In this document: positions 36,267-48,456 of the stretch, in pieces
How the letters are laid out: every line of letters begins with the position of its first letter
How positions within the stretch are numbered: the stretch's first letter is position 1
Assembly (NCBI GenBank): GCA_031308135.1
Contig: JAHLJT010000631.1
Location: 7,501 to 71,500 of the forward strand
DNA: 64,000 bases
Source: Acheta domesticus
Lineage: Eukaryota; Arthropoda; Insecta; Orthoptera; Gryllidae
Reading direction: 5' to 3'
The notes under the pieces: model-generated
The model's database searches: none
The model's input: the letters and a program-made list of their open reading frames with translations, nothing else
Told to the model about the DNA's origin: nothing
Made by a program: the position numbers and the translations under genes

Positions 36267-37684
36267 AATTAGAATTTGATTTGTTCTACCTTCCTCAGTC
36301 TTATTCTATTAACCCTACGTTTACTGAGTGGGTACAATATGTACTCACACTATGAATTTTTTTAAAAAAAGTATTGATTTTATATAATAATTCTGACAGT
36401 TTTTATATTTGTCCGTTGAGCTATTATTAGTATCTATATAGAAAACTAGAGCAGATCAAATTCTAATGGCAATATACTGTAAAATAAAATAGTAAGAAAA
36501 TTATAGTATTTTTTAAAAATTTGAGTCAATTACATTAAATTGAAGAAAATTGATAAAATTAGAAAATATATTGTAAAAACAGCAAAATATGTAATATAGT
36601 ACTAAATATGTAAAAATATGTTACGAAAAAATTCGATATTGTGTTAGGAGAGCTGTGATTCGCCAAGATTACAATTTGAGAACGGTAAATAGAAAGGCAA
36701 AAAAATATGTAATTACATAAAAATCCGGTCACTACTTATGATTATTTGACGAATCAAAGTGCCTAATAAATCTTATAAATTATAAGCCGATAAGTCATAG
36801 AACGTAATGTTTAAAATTTTTGACGAAATGTACTAATTAAAATTAGACTGAAATTTGCAATGAAATGTTCTTCATTCAATGTTCTATCAATAATGTTACG
36901 TTCGAATAGTCGAAAAATATTGTCAGTCGACTGAATTCTCAAACGTTGCCACCTTTGAAAAAAACCGGTCCCGGACCGTTCCAAATTATTAGTGGAAAAA
37001 TTGAAGATTTCAATTCGTTTTTCAATGGAGATGTTCCGGTTTCCAAAAACCTGTTTTGAAACAATTCACTTTCCGAATGGTCCCGATTCCGATTATGACC
37101 ATTAAATAACTTAGAAAGGAAAATGTATGTTTCGGAAAATGAATTTACCGGACATTAAAAGAAGACGTAGATACCTCAAAATTTATACCTGTATCGAAGT
37201 ATTTATATTTTTATGACTTTTTGTACGAGATAAGAGCGTTTAGTTAGGTGGTTCTTATTTTGATAAAGTTCAATGTTTTAAGTTGCCCTCTTCCTTATAT
37301 TTAAAATGAAAAGAATTAAGGATAAACATTTTTGAAGAGACTGAATAATATTTATAGGCCCCGAGGGGCACTTCGAGCTTTGGAGACTTTTTTTCATAAA
37401 AATAAAGGCTATATTGCTTAGAAGTCTATTTGTGCTTTTTAGGAGATTCCTTTGAACTACAGTAAAGATTTTTTAATGTGTAGTTGAATGAGTAATTTTT
37501 AAATTGCCTTTGTAAAAGGGTTGTGTGTGGCTGTGACCTTTTAATGAGAAAATGTTTGAATTTGATACTCGGCTTGCTGCTGTAAACTATTTCAGTCGGA
37601 CATATATTTCAATGAAAAATAGTGTAATTTCATGCGTTTCGTTTTGCATGAAGTTTTAAATTAAAGAACATGGAAATTATTTAG

Positions 37685-37685
<1 letters not shown>
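36267..37685. other. AT-rich sequence, nothing identified
   Basis: About 1.4 kb of AT-rich sequence with no coding potential and no repeat ends that I can define. Confidence 0.4.

Positions 37686-37728
<43 letters not shown>
37686..37728. repeat. (TA)n microsatellite
   Basis: Pure TA run directly next to block D copy 2. Confidence 0.95.
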
Positions 37729-37731
<3 letters not shown>

Positions 37732-39154
37732 CACGCACATCACGCGCTTCCTGGCGGCGTGGGAGCGCCGGAAATCCGTGAGGGCGGCCCGGGCCTAGCT
37801 CAGTTAGTCAATTTAGTTACCTTTCTGAAAATAGGCGGTGATGGAAGGAACTGCAAGGAGCAATATAATGACAATAACAATTTGAATGACTGGTAACACA
37901 ATAGAAAGTTTATTTCCGCCTAATGATAGGCCGGAGAAGTTACACAAGGAATTTTAGAAGAAATGCCCTACCTAGTGAGCTCTGGTTAGGAACAAAAAAA
38001 ACAACTTAAATCTAAGAGAAAAGTAAACAAAAAAAATTCACAATGCAATTATTCTACTGATTACATAAAGGAAACGATCATTCGCCCTCTGAACTGGCGA
38101 TTACGTGCCTCAGCGCGGCACCGCAATTCACAGAAAAAAGTCTTTGTACGGTCGTTGACCAAATACAATGCCTGATAATGACGGTGCTGAACAGGCATCA
38201 AATGGCACCGGTGGCAGCTGGTCGCGGCGGCGGCGGCGGGTCGGCCTTCCAAAGCCGAAGAGACGCTCGCCGGCGCGTGGCCGCAACACGGGGCGGTGTC
38301 GGCACGGCGGCGGCGCGGGCTGCGGCGACGGCGGCTTCGTTGGCCCAAATCACGAGCGATCGCATATCTCACGCACAATGTCACACAGCGCGATCTGAGA
38401 GTTCCAATAAGCTCTATGCGAGCACAAATCTCGGAGAGTATCTGTCAAATAGCCAGTGGTGGCAGAGTTCAAAAATTGATACTCGGAAAGAGTTTCTCCC
38501 GGCTACCGAGATTAAGCAAGACAGAATTGGATTGCACGGGGCAATCCCAAATCGCTCCCCAGAGCACGCGATGCCCGAGGTACCTCGACCTCCCTCCTCA
38601 GCTCTCGTCACCCAAGTCTCCTCGTACCCTCACTTTGTGTGCTGTTCCTCTGTCCCCCCCCAAATTTTTGCAGATATTTCGAAATCATCCCTTCCCCACA
38701 GAATTCTACCCCTGATTGTGATGGCGTCTTAACTATTTTTTTAGCCAACCAGCTCCGGCGATTCTGGGAATTTTCCTTACTCTGTCTCATTCCAAAAGCC
38801 CTCTTCGTTTATCGAAGAAAGTAAGTCAAGAACGATGTGAGACATGATCGTTGTACCCCCGAAGGTTGCAGTGAATTACAGCTTTGAGCTTCCCAGCGCG
38901 AGTGACAGCCAAAAAACCGTGACGGGCACGCGCCGCAAATCTACTCAAATGGTTTCGGGGCCTACGAGATCCCGAACAAAAGGGTCTTCCCTCGCTCCCT
39001 GGTGCCATAAAACACAGGAGAAAGCGCGTGTCACGCGCTCGCGGGCGGGGACCGGCGTCAGCGTGGCGCGGTAGCTTCTCTCCACGCACTAGCCTTCTGC
39101 ATCGGCATTTTATTTATGAAAATAATTTGCAGTAAAAAATAGCGTACCGCTACA
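37729..39154 (-). mobile_element. LTR-like block D, copy 2 (inverted)
   Basis: 1426-bp reverse-orientation copy of 28340-29751, with matching ends (TGTCACGC on + at the left, CGCTACA at the right) and ATAT on both sides in (TA)n. The two copies share long identical stretches with scattered differences, for example near the GC-rich end. Each has its own TA flanks, so they look like two insertions rather than the two ends of one element. Confidence 0.72.
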
Positions 39155-39194
39155 ATATATATGTATATTATATATATATATATGTATATATACA
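39155..39194. repeat. imperfect (TA)n tract
   Basis: TA-rich run with TGTA interruptions between block D2 and the Polinton target site. Confidence 0.9.
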
Positions 39195-39212
39195 CGCGAT
39201 CGAGTTGATATT

Positions 39213-39435
39213 AGCAGTATGGTATAGGGGGGTCCTGGACCAGATTTTAACACCCACATTTTTTCATGATTGAGAATACCTCTATTTTTACGCAATTATT
39301 ATTAAAATGATCGTAAAATATGTAAATATACAATAGTTTATTATAATATTTCCCCATTTCCACCAAAAATCACCTATTTTTAAGCGTCGAAATTTTGTGG
39401 AAAAATGAGATCCCGAATTTCCACATTTTATGCAA
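39213..39435 (+). repeat. left terminal inverted repeat of Polinton
   Basis: 223 bp starting AGCAGTATGGTATAGGGGGG. Read against the right repeat I see one difference (AGC versus AGT at the third base). Such near-identity suggests recent insertion or homogenisation by replication. Confidence 0.96.
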
Positions 39436-39449
39436 AGACCTAAATGAAT

Positions 39450-39540
39450 ATATTTTTAATATAAACTAATTAAGATTATTATTTATAATTATTTTTAATA
39501 TAAACTAATTAAGATTATTATTTATTTATAATTATTATTT
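39450..39540. repeat. short tandem duplication
   Basis: The phrase ATTTTTAATATAAACTAATT followed by AAGATTATTATTTAT occurs twice in tandem just inside the left terminal repeat. Confidence 0.8.
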
Positions 39541-40198
39541 ATTTAAAATTCAATCATGTAAGAAACTTAATTCAACAATATCTTTCTCCATAATCCCTTT
39601 ATATACCAATCTTAAATTCTTAGCTTTTAATATTTCTTTATATCAGTTTCTTTTATACAATTAGCATATCTATTTGGTAAGATTATACTATATATTTGTC
39701 CTTGTATACTTGTTTTTAGATGTAATACTATTTTAATTCCATATTTTGTATCTATTTGCATTATATCATCAATAGGGTATTCGTGATCTTTTATCAATTC
39801 TGTTATCTTTTTATGAAGTTTAATATGATATGTAGCTTGATTCAGTTTTGATATAATATCCATTTCTAGGCCCTCTTAAATGGATATTATATGAAACTGA
39901 ATCAAGTAACATATCATATTAATGTTCATAAAAGATAATGAAGATAAAAGAGGATATTCTATTGCTGATACAAGACAAATATGGAGATAAAATATGGAAT
40001 TAAAATGGTATTAGATCTAAAAACAAGTATACAAGGCCGGATATATAGTATAATCTTATCAAATAGATATGCTAATTGTATAAAAGAAACTGATATAAAA
40101 GAAATATTAAAAGCTAAGAATTTAAGATTGGTATAAAAAGGGCTTATGGAGAAAGATATTGTTGAATTAAGTTTCTTACATGATTGAATTTTAAATTA
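39541..40198. repeat. large inverted repeat (palindrome) inside Polinton
   Basis: The left arm (about 39541-39871) and right arm (about 39888-40198) are near-complementary with a loop of only ~15 bp. The left arm contains the 78-residue minus-strand ORF; the right arm is its inverted copy with frame breaks. The outer limits are AAAATTCAATCATG and CATGATTGAATTTT. Confidence 0.85.
39627..39863 (-). CDS. small conserved-looking Polinton protein, unknown
   Basis: 78 residues starting MDIISKLNQATYH. It has an IDTKYGIKIVLHL strand and ILPNRYANCI near the end. Short Polinton and insect DNA-virus-like proteins with a TKYG...LP.RY layout exist, and an OB-type single-strand DNA-binding role has seemed plausible to me, but that is inference. 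A broken inverted copy lies at 39888-40198. Unlike most genes of the element its start lacks TAAATG (context AGAAATG). Confidence 0.5.
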   Translation of the reverse strand: MDIISKLNQATYHIKLHKKITELIKDHEYPIDDIMQIDTKYGIKIVLHLKTSIQGQIYSIILPNRYANCIKETDIKKY

Positions 40199-40312
40199 AA
40201 ATATTTAAATTTCCAAATTTTTTTAATTAAAATATTTAAATTTCCAAATTTTTTAATTAAAATATTTAAATTTCCAAATGTTTTTAAATACTTAAATTTC
40301 ATCAATTAAAAT
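40199..40312. repeat. ~31-bp tandem repeat
   Basis: Three to four copies of AAAATATTTAAATTTCCAAA plus a T-run, extremely AT-rich, next to the palindrome. Confidence 0.85.
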
Positions 40313-40330
40313 ATGATAAAATTAGTATTT

Positions 40331-40732
40331 TCATTCATCATTTTCATCTTCAACATTATCTATTTTACTATTTTCAACATCAATACCATCTTCAATACTA
40401 CTATTTTCATCTTCAGCATTATCAATATTAATATTTTCATCATCAGCATTATCAATTTCATCATCAATATTAATATTTTCATCTTCAACATTATCTATTT
40501 TACTATCTTCAACATTATCTATTTTACTATTTTCAGCATCAATACCATTTTTAGTATTATCAATTTCATCATCAATATTTTTATCTACAATATTATTATC
40601 CATTGTTTTCTAAATTTGTGCTACAAATTCATATTTTTTACCATCAAAATTAATATTTTGACATAATTCAAAGTTTGATGAATGCATAAGACATTCAAAT
40701 CCTAAATTATTTAATCTCTTTATCATCTCCAT
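40331..40732 (-). CDS. small protein with acidic repeat tail, in-frame stop
   Basis: The start at 40732 lies in the shared TATAAATGG context and opens a 40-residue frame (MEMIKRLNNLGFECLM...), ending at a TAG. The same frame resumes at once and runs to 40331 as 90 residues of Asp/Glu/Asn/Ile repeats of the NIDDEIDNADDEN type. It is either one gene with a nonsense codon or a small peptide followed by a low-complexity ORF. Function unknown. It is divergent from the polymerase gene, whose start is 111 bp away. Confidence 0.4.
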
Positions 40733-40843
40733 TTATAGCATAAAAAATTATAAGTTTTTATATCAAATAAAACTGTACATATTTACACTTAAATTTTATC
40801 AATAAAAAAATATACTAATAAAAATATTTATTAATAAATAACC

Positions 40844-43800
40844 ATGAATCGAACGCAGCTGTATACGTATTGTAAAATTAATAATATTAAAGGATGTGCC
40901 AAAATGGGAAAAGTAGAACTTATGAAAATTGTAAAAGAGCATCAAGATAAAAATATTATAAAAGAACAAAATATATTTAATTTTCATGATGATATATTTT
41001 CATCAGATAAGATATTAGAAAATAGAATAAACATTTATAAAGCTAATGGAGCATGGAATAATAGAATTGTAGATTGGAGATTTAGTTTAAATAATAATCA
41101 TTATGATTTAGAAAATTATTTAAAGACAATAGCATTAGATGTAGAATCAAAAATTATTGAAATGAAACATACTCATAGTAATATTGCATTAGTAGCTTCT
41201 GTACAATATGTAGAATTAGAATTATCTGGAGAAATAAAAACATATTTTAAACATCATTTTCAATCGAATGAACATACTATTTCCAATAATCAATTCATAT
41301 CCGAAAAGATTCACACTATGAATTATGAAATTATATCTAAATTTGATAATTATAATGCAAAAAATACTAAATATAGATTTGATAAAGTATTATTTATAGA
41401 TTTACAATCGGATAAATACAACCCATTAAACGTAGGTAGCTATATTCCATTACCAGATTGGGTAAAATTGAAAAAAATGTTGTATAAACGTAAAAAATAT
41501 TAAAACAAATAAGTTCACATGTGAAAAGAAAGAAAATTTTAGATGCTTTGAATATGCATTAGAGAGTATATTAAATCCTCTATCGCATCTTACTGATAGA
41601 GCTATTAAATATGATATTACAAAAAATGAATCTTTAAATATATCATATCCAGTAGATATAGTACCATTAAATATAAGAAGATATGAAGAATTTTTGAAAG
41701 TATCAATTAATGTTTATGAAATTAAAGATACTTTTATTGAATTATACTATTGTAGTGAAAATTATAAAAAATTAGAAAAACATGTTAATATATTAATGTT
41801 TAAAGACCATTGTGTAGGTATAAAAAATATAAGTAGCTTATTAAAAGGTCAAGTTCATCGTAAGAATGTAAAAAAATATTATTGTTTAAAGTGTAATAAA
41901 AATTATAATAATGAAAAAGCATTAAATGAACATATTGATCAATGTATTCATGATAAAATAAGTATTAAAATGCCTAAATATCCTATAAGAGAATATAAAT
42001 CTTTTGGTGCTGAACAATATCATCCATATGTTGCAACATGTGATTTTGAATGCACATTAGAGAAACTTAAAGAAAAATTTATGAATTCGGAATATATTCA
42101 TAAGCATATTCCTAATAGTTATTGTTTTACATCTAATTTAATACCTAATGATGATAATTATAAATTTGTGAAGCAACATTTAAAAAGATCGAAAAATATT
42201 GACGAATTAATGCAATCATTTAATGAAGATCTTATAAAAATGGGACAATATTATACTAAACAATATTTGCATAGAAATATTAAATTAGAATGGACATTGG
42301 AAATGAGTAAATCTGATTAAAAAATGCTACATCATGTCACATTTGTAATAGAAATTTTGAAGAATTTAAATTAAAAAAAGTAGTAGATCATGATCATATT
42401 ACTGGTAAAGTACGAGGAGCAGCGTGTAATATATGTAATTTAAATTTACGTCTCCCAAAATTTATTCCAATTCTATTTCATAATTTAAAATATGATTCTA
42501 TATTATTTTTAAGAACATTAATATAACTTGGTGAAAATTATTCAGATTTAAAAATTATACCAAATTCTTCGGAAAAATATTTAACATTCTCTAAAAAAGT
42601 AATTATAGGTCAAACACCTACTTCATATACTATGTGGAGTTGTAATAAATGTAAAAAAAGATATTATATCTTAGATGAAAAATTGTGTTGCGGTGAAGAA
42701 AAACAAAAAATACCTAAAGGAACTCTTATGAATGATATTATTGAATTTAGATTTATTGATACTTATAGATTTTTAAGTACTAGTTTAGATCAAGCTGTAA
42801 AAAATTTAGCTGAAGTAAATAATGCATATTGTACTCATTGCAAATCTAAACAAGCTATAGAAAATGTAAAATTTCAACCTATTGATGAAAATGATATATT
42901 AAAAGCGAATGCAACATGTAAAATATGTAATCATCACGTTTCTAAACCAATTACATATGAAAAATTTAATAATGTATGTAATACATTCAAGAAAGAAGAT
43001 ATACATTTAGTATTACAAAAAGGATATTATCCATATGAATGGGTCGATAATTATGATAAATTTGATCAAGAAATATCATATGATGAAGTAAATTGGAAAT
43101 CTGTTTTAAATAATAAAAAAGTTGATTTAAAATTTGTAAAATATATATATGAACATTTTAAATGTAAAAATTTTGGTGATTATCATGATTTATATCTAAA
43201 ACTAGATTCTATATTATTAAGTGATGTATTTAACAATTTTAGGGAAACATGTTATAAAAATTATGGATTAGATCCCGTATATTATGTATCAGCACCACAA
43301 TTAGCGGATCATGCATCATTAACCTTTTAGCGACCGAGTTTTTTTCCTTCTGCACTCCTTGCGGTACCGACCTTTTTTAAATAGACGAATTTGCTTGACC
43401 CCAGTGGAGGTTTAACTGCGGCGAGCGATGACAGCTACCCCCAAGTGTTGAAAGTCCTTGTTGATAGAGATTTAAAGGGCTTAACTGAGTAAGACAGTAT
43501 CCACTTTTCCTCTGCAAAATTAAGTAATATTTTGAGCAATGATCCTATTAATTTTTTCTGCGAATTTTCATTCTTTACTCCACCCACCCAGCCTGCGCAA
43601 CGAAGTTTTCCTCATTTGATGTTTAAATTGCTTTTATATTTAGTATGTTTCAAAATTTAAAAAAAAATTTCCCACTTGCAAAGAGGTAACCTACATAATA
43701 GTTTATGAAAATCAATTACAAAGTTGGAATTTGAAGAATCTATTTTTCAAATAAAAAAAATATTTTTAAAATATTCAAAGTAGCCGTTTAGGATATTGAA

Positions 43801-46481
43801 TCTATATAAAACTATGAAAAGTATGATTTTTTTCAATTTTTTCAAAGTGGTTTGGGAAAGTAAAAAAAATTCTAAAAATGTAAAAATACTTAATTTTCCT
43901 TAATTTTATTTTAAATGCGTATGAAGTGTATTTCGTGCAACATGGATAAAACGAAATTGTAGTGATTTAGTATCTTGAACGGAATCAATGCACGAAGATG
44001 GACAGCTTGATCGGAGCTGAAAATGTTTAAATATATTGGCATGGATCATCTTCCAGACTGAACACAGATGCAGTCCAAAAGTCACTGTCCAAAAGTAACT
44101 AAATTTTGCGTGTTGTTAGCGATTGTTCTCGACAAGCCATTTTTACTTCAAAAAGCACACGACCCAAGCGCAAGCAGCAAGTATTAACAGAATACGACTG
44201 CGATCGCCCGTGAGAAGCGTGGGCCATGGCGGGTTTGTTATGACTGGGGTGTGTGACAGGAGATAGTAGATAGTGAAGCGCTATGTATAAGTACAAGGGC
44301 CTAAAGAAGAAGGCGCCCTAACAAAAGAAAAGCTTTGATAAGCTCAAGAGATATTTATATGGAACCACGTCTTTGGTTTATGCCAATACAATAAAATATT
44401 AAGACATTGTAAATAATACAATACAATAGATAACAAAATATGAAAACGATATATTTATTGCACTGATATAAACTTGATTTTACCCTATTGTTATCTGCTA
44501 CTGTAGAAAAAATATCTTTCTAATACAAGTTAATTATTACATACGAAGTTAAAAGAATATATTATGGAACAAAGTTGTGAAAGATATATGTACATGCCCC
44601 ACGAAACCCAAATTCCGTTATAAATTCCAAACAGAAATCATCTCTTCTGTTCTTACTGTGGTATGTGAACTTATTATAATTTTATTGTCGTTAGAGCGGC
44701 GTCTCCAGGTGAATGTTTAATGGCGATCAACATTCTCCTATGTTTCTGTAGCGGCGGCGCATTGTAGAAGCATGAAAAGTCAGAGCAGCCCACGCTTCCT
44801 TTCGCGCCTAAAGACAGTACTCCGTCAACACATCCCTGCCGGATGGCGTAGGCCGGAGCGCCGAACGTGAGAATCGCCGCGCCGCTGCTTGTCACCCGTC
44901 AGCAAGCGATAGATAAGAGCCGTCGCACGCCTCTGGAGGTCAAGCGAAAAAGTTCCCATTGGTACCGCTGGGTTGAAATGCTCTGGGAAACCTCTTTCCC
45001 ATTAGTCTTTAAAAGGTTAAAACTTACAAATCAAAAATTAGATCTTATTATTGATCAAGATTTATATGAATTATATGAGAAAGGTATACGTGGTGGTATT
45101 TCAATGATTCCAAATAGATATGCATTATCTAATAAATGTTATTTCTACGACGAAAAATCGCAAAAAACTATAAAATTACCGAAAGAAAAAGCTGAAAAAA
45201 TAGGTATTTACAATAGTAAAAAACATTTGTTATATAATGTATTTAGATTGTAATAATTTATACGGACATGCTCTAAGTCAACATTTACCAATAGAAAATT
45301 TTAAAAAAGAAACGAAAATATTTACAATGGATGACATTTTAAATTTATCTGATGAAGGAGATAAAGGATATACATTTGAAGTAGATTTAAATATTCCGAA
45401 TCATTTACATGATACATTTAAAGATTTTCCACTATGTCCGGATCATTATATTCCAGATATTAATGAATTATCTAATTATCAAAATGATCTTATAGATAAA
45501 GGTATAGGAAATATACCAAAAGATGTAAAACTTGTGAATTCATTAAAAGAGAAAATAAAATATGTTATTGATTATAGAATGTTAAAATATGTAATACAAC
45601 AAGGTATAATTGTTACTAAAATTCATCAAGTTATATCTTATGACCAAAAATCATGGTTAAAAGCTTATATTGATAAAAATACTGTACTAAGACAAAAAGC
45701 AAATAATGATTTTGAAAAAGATTTCTTTAAACTTATGAATAATTCTGTATATGGTAAACAAATGGAAAATGTACGAAAAAGATGTGATGTAAAACTTCTA
45801 TCTAGCTATAAATCATTTCAAAAACATAAAGATTATGATACAAGAACAATTATTGATGAAGATCATGTATTATTATATCGAAAAAAGAAAACAGTAACAT
45901 TAAATAAACCAATTTATGGTGGATTTGTAGTTCTTGAATTATCAAAATTATTAATGTATAAATTTTATTATGATGTTTTAAAACCAAAATATCGTAATAA
46001 TATGAAACTATTAGGAACTGATACTGATTCCTTTATAATTTATGTTGAAACAAATGATATTTGTGATGATATAAAAGAAAATATTAATCATTTTGATACA
46101 TGCGGATATCTTTTAGAATATATACCTCATGCAAATAATAAAATACCAGGTAAATTTAAAGATGAATATTTAGGTATACCAATTAGAGAATTTGTAGGAT
46201 TAAGATCTAAAATGTATGCATTTAAAACTGATTGTATTGAAAAGAAGGTATGTAAAGGTATTAGAAAACAAAATATTGAGAAAATGAAATTTGATATGTA
46301 TAAAGATACATTATTTAATGATAAAGATATATATAATATTACATCGAAAGAATATACATTATATACAATAAAGACGAGGAAAATTGCTCTATCACCGTAT
46401 GATGATAAGAGATATTTAATTAATAATATTAATACTTTACCCTATGGATATATAGCAAAAAAAGTGATACATAATATATAA
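40844..46481 (+). pseudogene. protein-primed family B DNA polymerase (Polinton pPolB)
   Basis: Replicates the element by protein priming. The N-terminus (40844 on) has a SAP-like helical start (TQLYTYCKINNIKG). Then come a CxxC...H zinc region near 41880, Exo I in TCDFECTL (~42038), a DHDHITGKVRGAA block (~42390) and Exo II NLKYDS (~42484). FIDTYRFLSTSLD (~42755) and Exo III YLKLDS (~43194) follow. Beyond the insertion are motif A DCNNLYG (~45246), motif B KLMNNSVYGK (~45730), motif C TDTDS (~46018) and the thumb block SPYDDKRYL. Length without the insert is about 1310 residues, normal for the family. Lesions: frameshifts in A-runs near 41480, 42320 and 45215, an in-frame TAA at 42524, and a 1.69-kb insertion at 43323-45016. 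Not functional. Confidence 0.93.
43323..45016. mobile_element. TTAA-flanked non-autonomous element inside polB
   Basis: 1694 bp flanked by TTAA at 43319-43322 and 45017-45020. The ends CCTTTTAGCGACCG and, reversed, CCTTTTAAAGAC share CCTTTTA, and a GCGGTACC or GCGGTACC-like block lies about 40-55 bp inside each end. Removing it with one TTAA puts the polymerase frames on either side back in register, so it is a clean insertion. No transposase was seen. It is GC-richer than the host element in its right half. Confidence 0.82.
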
Positions 46482-46499
46482 CTAATCAATATATGAAGT

Positions 46500-46672
46500 A
46501 AAATATTAAAAATTAAAAGAAATAAAATATTAAAATTTAAAAAGGATAATATATTAAAATTTAAAGGAGATAATATATTAAAATTTAAAAGAGATTATAT
46601 ATTAAAATTTAAAAGAGATATTATATTAAATTTTAAAAGAGATAATATATTAAAAATTAAAAGAGATCTATT
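46500..46672. repeat. ~26-bp tandem repeat between convergent genes
   Basis: About seven copies of ATATTAAAATTTAAAAGAGA(TA) between the polymerase stop and the minus-strand zinc-finger gene. It may separate the two convergent transcripts. Confidence 0.85.
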
Positions 46673-46967
46673 TAATTGATAAAGATGATTGATGTATATT
46701 TCTTTTCATATGATATTTTAAATAATATTTACTTACTAAACATCCACAAGAACATTTTACTTTCGTGTTTATGCATTCTTTACATTCATAATCAAATCCA
46801 TCAGATTTATAAGGCTTTTTATAAAATTCATTATATCCTTTTTCTATTTTACACACAGTACATTTTCGTAATTTATTTAATCTTCTTCTATGAACATCTG
46901 TTTGTTGATGTTGTAATAAATAACTTTTAACGATTGATTCACCACAATCACAATTTAATTTCTCCAT
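46668..46967 (-). CDS. small zinc-finger protein
   Basis: 99 residues. Two similar Cys/His units, CDCGESIVKSYLLQHQQTDVH at the N-terminus and CSCGCLVSKYYLKYHMKRNIH near the C-terminus, flank a central CTVCKIEKGYNEFYK...YECKEC zinc ribbon like those before HNH nucleases in viruses and phages. No HNH residues follow, so nucleic-acid binding is the likely role. The two outer units look like an internal duplication. It is the last gene of the minus-strand cluster. The start context is TAAATAATGG, a variant of the shared motif. Confidence 0.7.
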   Translation of the reverse strand: MEKLNCDCGESIVKSYLLQHQQTDVHRRRLNKLRKCTVCKIEKGYNEFYKKPYKSDGFDYECKECINTKVKCSCGCLVSKYYLKYHMKRNIHQSSLSIK

Positions 46968-47120
46968 TATTTATATAGGAAAAAATTATATAAGATAAAA
47001 TTATATACTTTTAATTAGATTTAAAACATCTTTTAATTTTGTAGTAATCTGTGATATTGTAGAATTATTTTTACTACAATTAATGTTGAAAAGAGATAAA
47101 CTAAATTTTTCGGCTTTAAC

Positions 47121-48420
47121 TTAAGTATTTAAATATTCATTATATTCATAGTATATATTATCTTTAAAGAAATAAATTCTACCATTCATATATCTAAATG
47201 CTGCATCCATTGATGGTGGTATTCCCGAAAAATCTTTCGATATCATACCAATATATTTCTTTTTAAGAGTACATTCATCAATTTCAGCATAATATATATC
47301 ATTGTAAAATATAAATGTTTTACCCGAATTAAAATTTAATATTGCATGAATTTTTGATTGTGATGGTAAATCCATATCATTAATTTCTTTTGGATATCCA
47401 CTTACTAAATTAAGACTAGGATAATTAATCATATAATATTTATTATCAATAAAAAATAAAATTTCCCCCGAAGGTCTTTGATAAATAGCTGTAATTCCTC
47501 CAAAATCACTCGGTAAAAATGATAACCAATGTTGAATAAGTTGTGGATGATTAATTTGATTTGTTTTTAAATTTATAATCCAAATCCATTCTTCATATAA
47601 TACATATAATATATCATGTATAATTAAAAAATGATGAATATTTTTAATATTACATAAAGATGGAATATTTTTCGGTAAAGATGGAGATTTATGACCATAT
47701 AAACTTTGAATTGCTAAAACATCATCAATATGTATCTAATAAACCATTATAATAAGCATACATAATAGCATTTCTATTATTTGTATGTTCAATTCCTAAT
47801 GTATGTCCAATTTCATGAAGTAAAACGGAAAATAGATATTTTTTTCCTGGTGGAATATTTTTATCTTTATTATAATACCAATCTTCATCTACATCAATAT
47901 GAATTTCTAATGGAGAATTATTTGCATTAGGAAATTTTGCATGCGCTAATATACCACCTTTTCCATCAAATTTATTAGAACACATATTTTGATCTCTTTG
48001 ACATTGATGTAAACCACGTTTATTGGAAATAATTATATCAGGATGTAAAATATCTTTTTCAAACTTTAAATTTGTATGAGATGACCATGTTTGAAATGCT
48101 AATTCAGCTAAATTCGATATTTCCTCATTTACATTACTATAATACCATTTTATTATATTCTTATTCCATTTTTGTGAAGATGATTTAAAATGTGTATCAT
48201 GTACTCCGCATCGTGGTTGATTTAATAAATCTAATGTATCGCTATTTAATTCTCCATCTAATGGCAATTGATAATATTCTTGAAATTTAAGAATTGCATC
48301 ACTACCATCATCCTTTTCCGAATTATATCCATAACTCACTAATTTTTCAATAGCTGATTCACTAGTAGAAACTACCATATGAACAATACATGATGCGAAT
48401 GATAATAAATTAAACCACAT
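47121..48420 (-). CDS. matrix metalloproteinase (prodomain, catalytic, hemopexin)
   Basis: Secreted zinc endopeptidase of the M10A family, predicted to cleave extracellular-matrix proteins. The frame from 48420 has a hydrophobic start fitting a signal peptide (residues 1-19) and a peptidoglycan-binding-like prodomain with the cysteine switch PRCGVHD (69-75). The catalytic domain has GGILAHAKFP, then HEIGHTLGIEH (202-212) binding the catalytic zinc and Met-turn AIM (218-220). One frameshift near 47728 leads into SLYG and then hemopexin-like blades (ITAIYQR...FFIDNKYY, IHAILNF...FYNDIYY, MDAAFRYMNGRIYFFKDNIYY) to 47121. Total is about 430 residues, normal for a family member; I see no furin site. 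It lies 36 bp after the integrase stop in the same direction, has the TATAAATG start context and the AT-rich composition of its neighbours, so it belongs to the Polinton and is not host exon sequence. Confidence 0.93.
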
Positions 48421-48456
48421 TTATAATGCAAATTATTTCCATCTTATTTTTGGAAA

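Noticed and set aside
28340..39154. One large element with D1 and D2 as terminal inverted repeats
   Set aside because: Each copy has TG/CA tips and its own ATAT flanks on both sides, and the intervening 8 kb holds no transposase or element genes.
40313..40666. + strand 117-residue Ile/Phe/Asn-rich frame
   Set aside because: It is the shadow of the minus-strand acidic repeat ORF in very AT-rich DNA.
47121..48420. Host matrix metalloproteinase gene disrupted by the Polinton
   Set aside because: It lies well inside both terminal repeats, is intron-free, uses the element's start motif and is as AT-rich as its viral neighbours.
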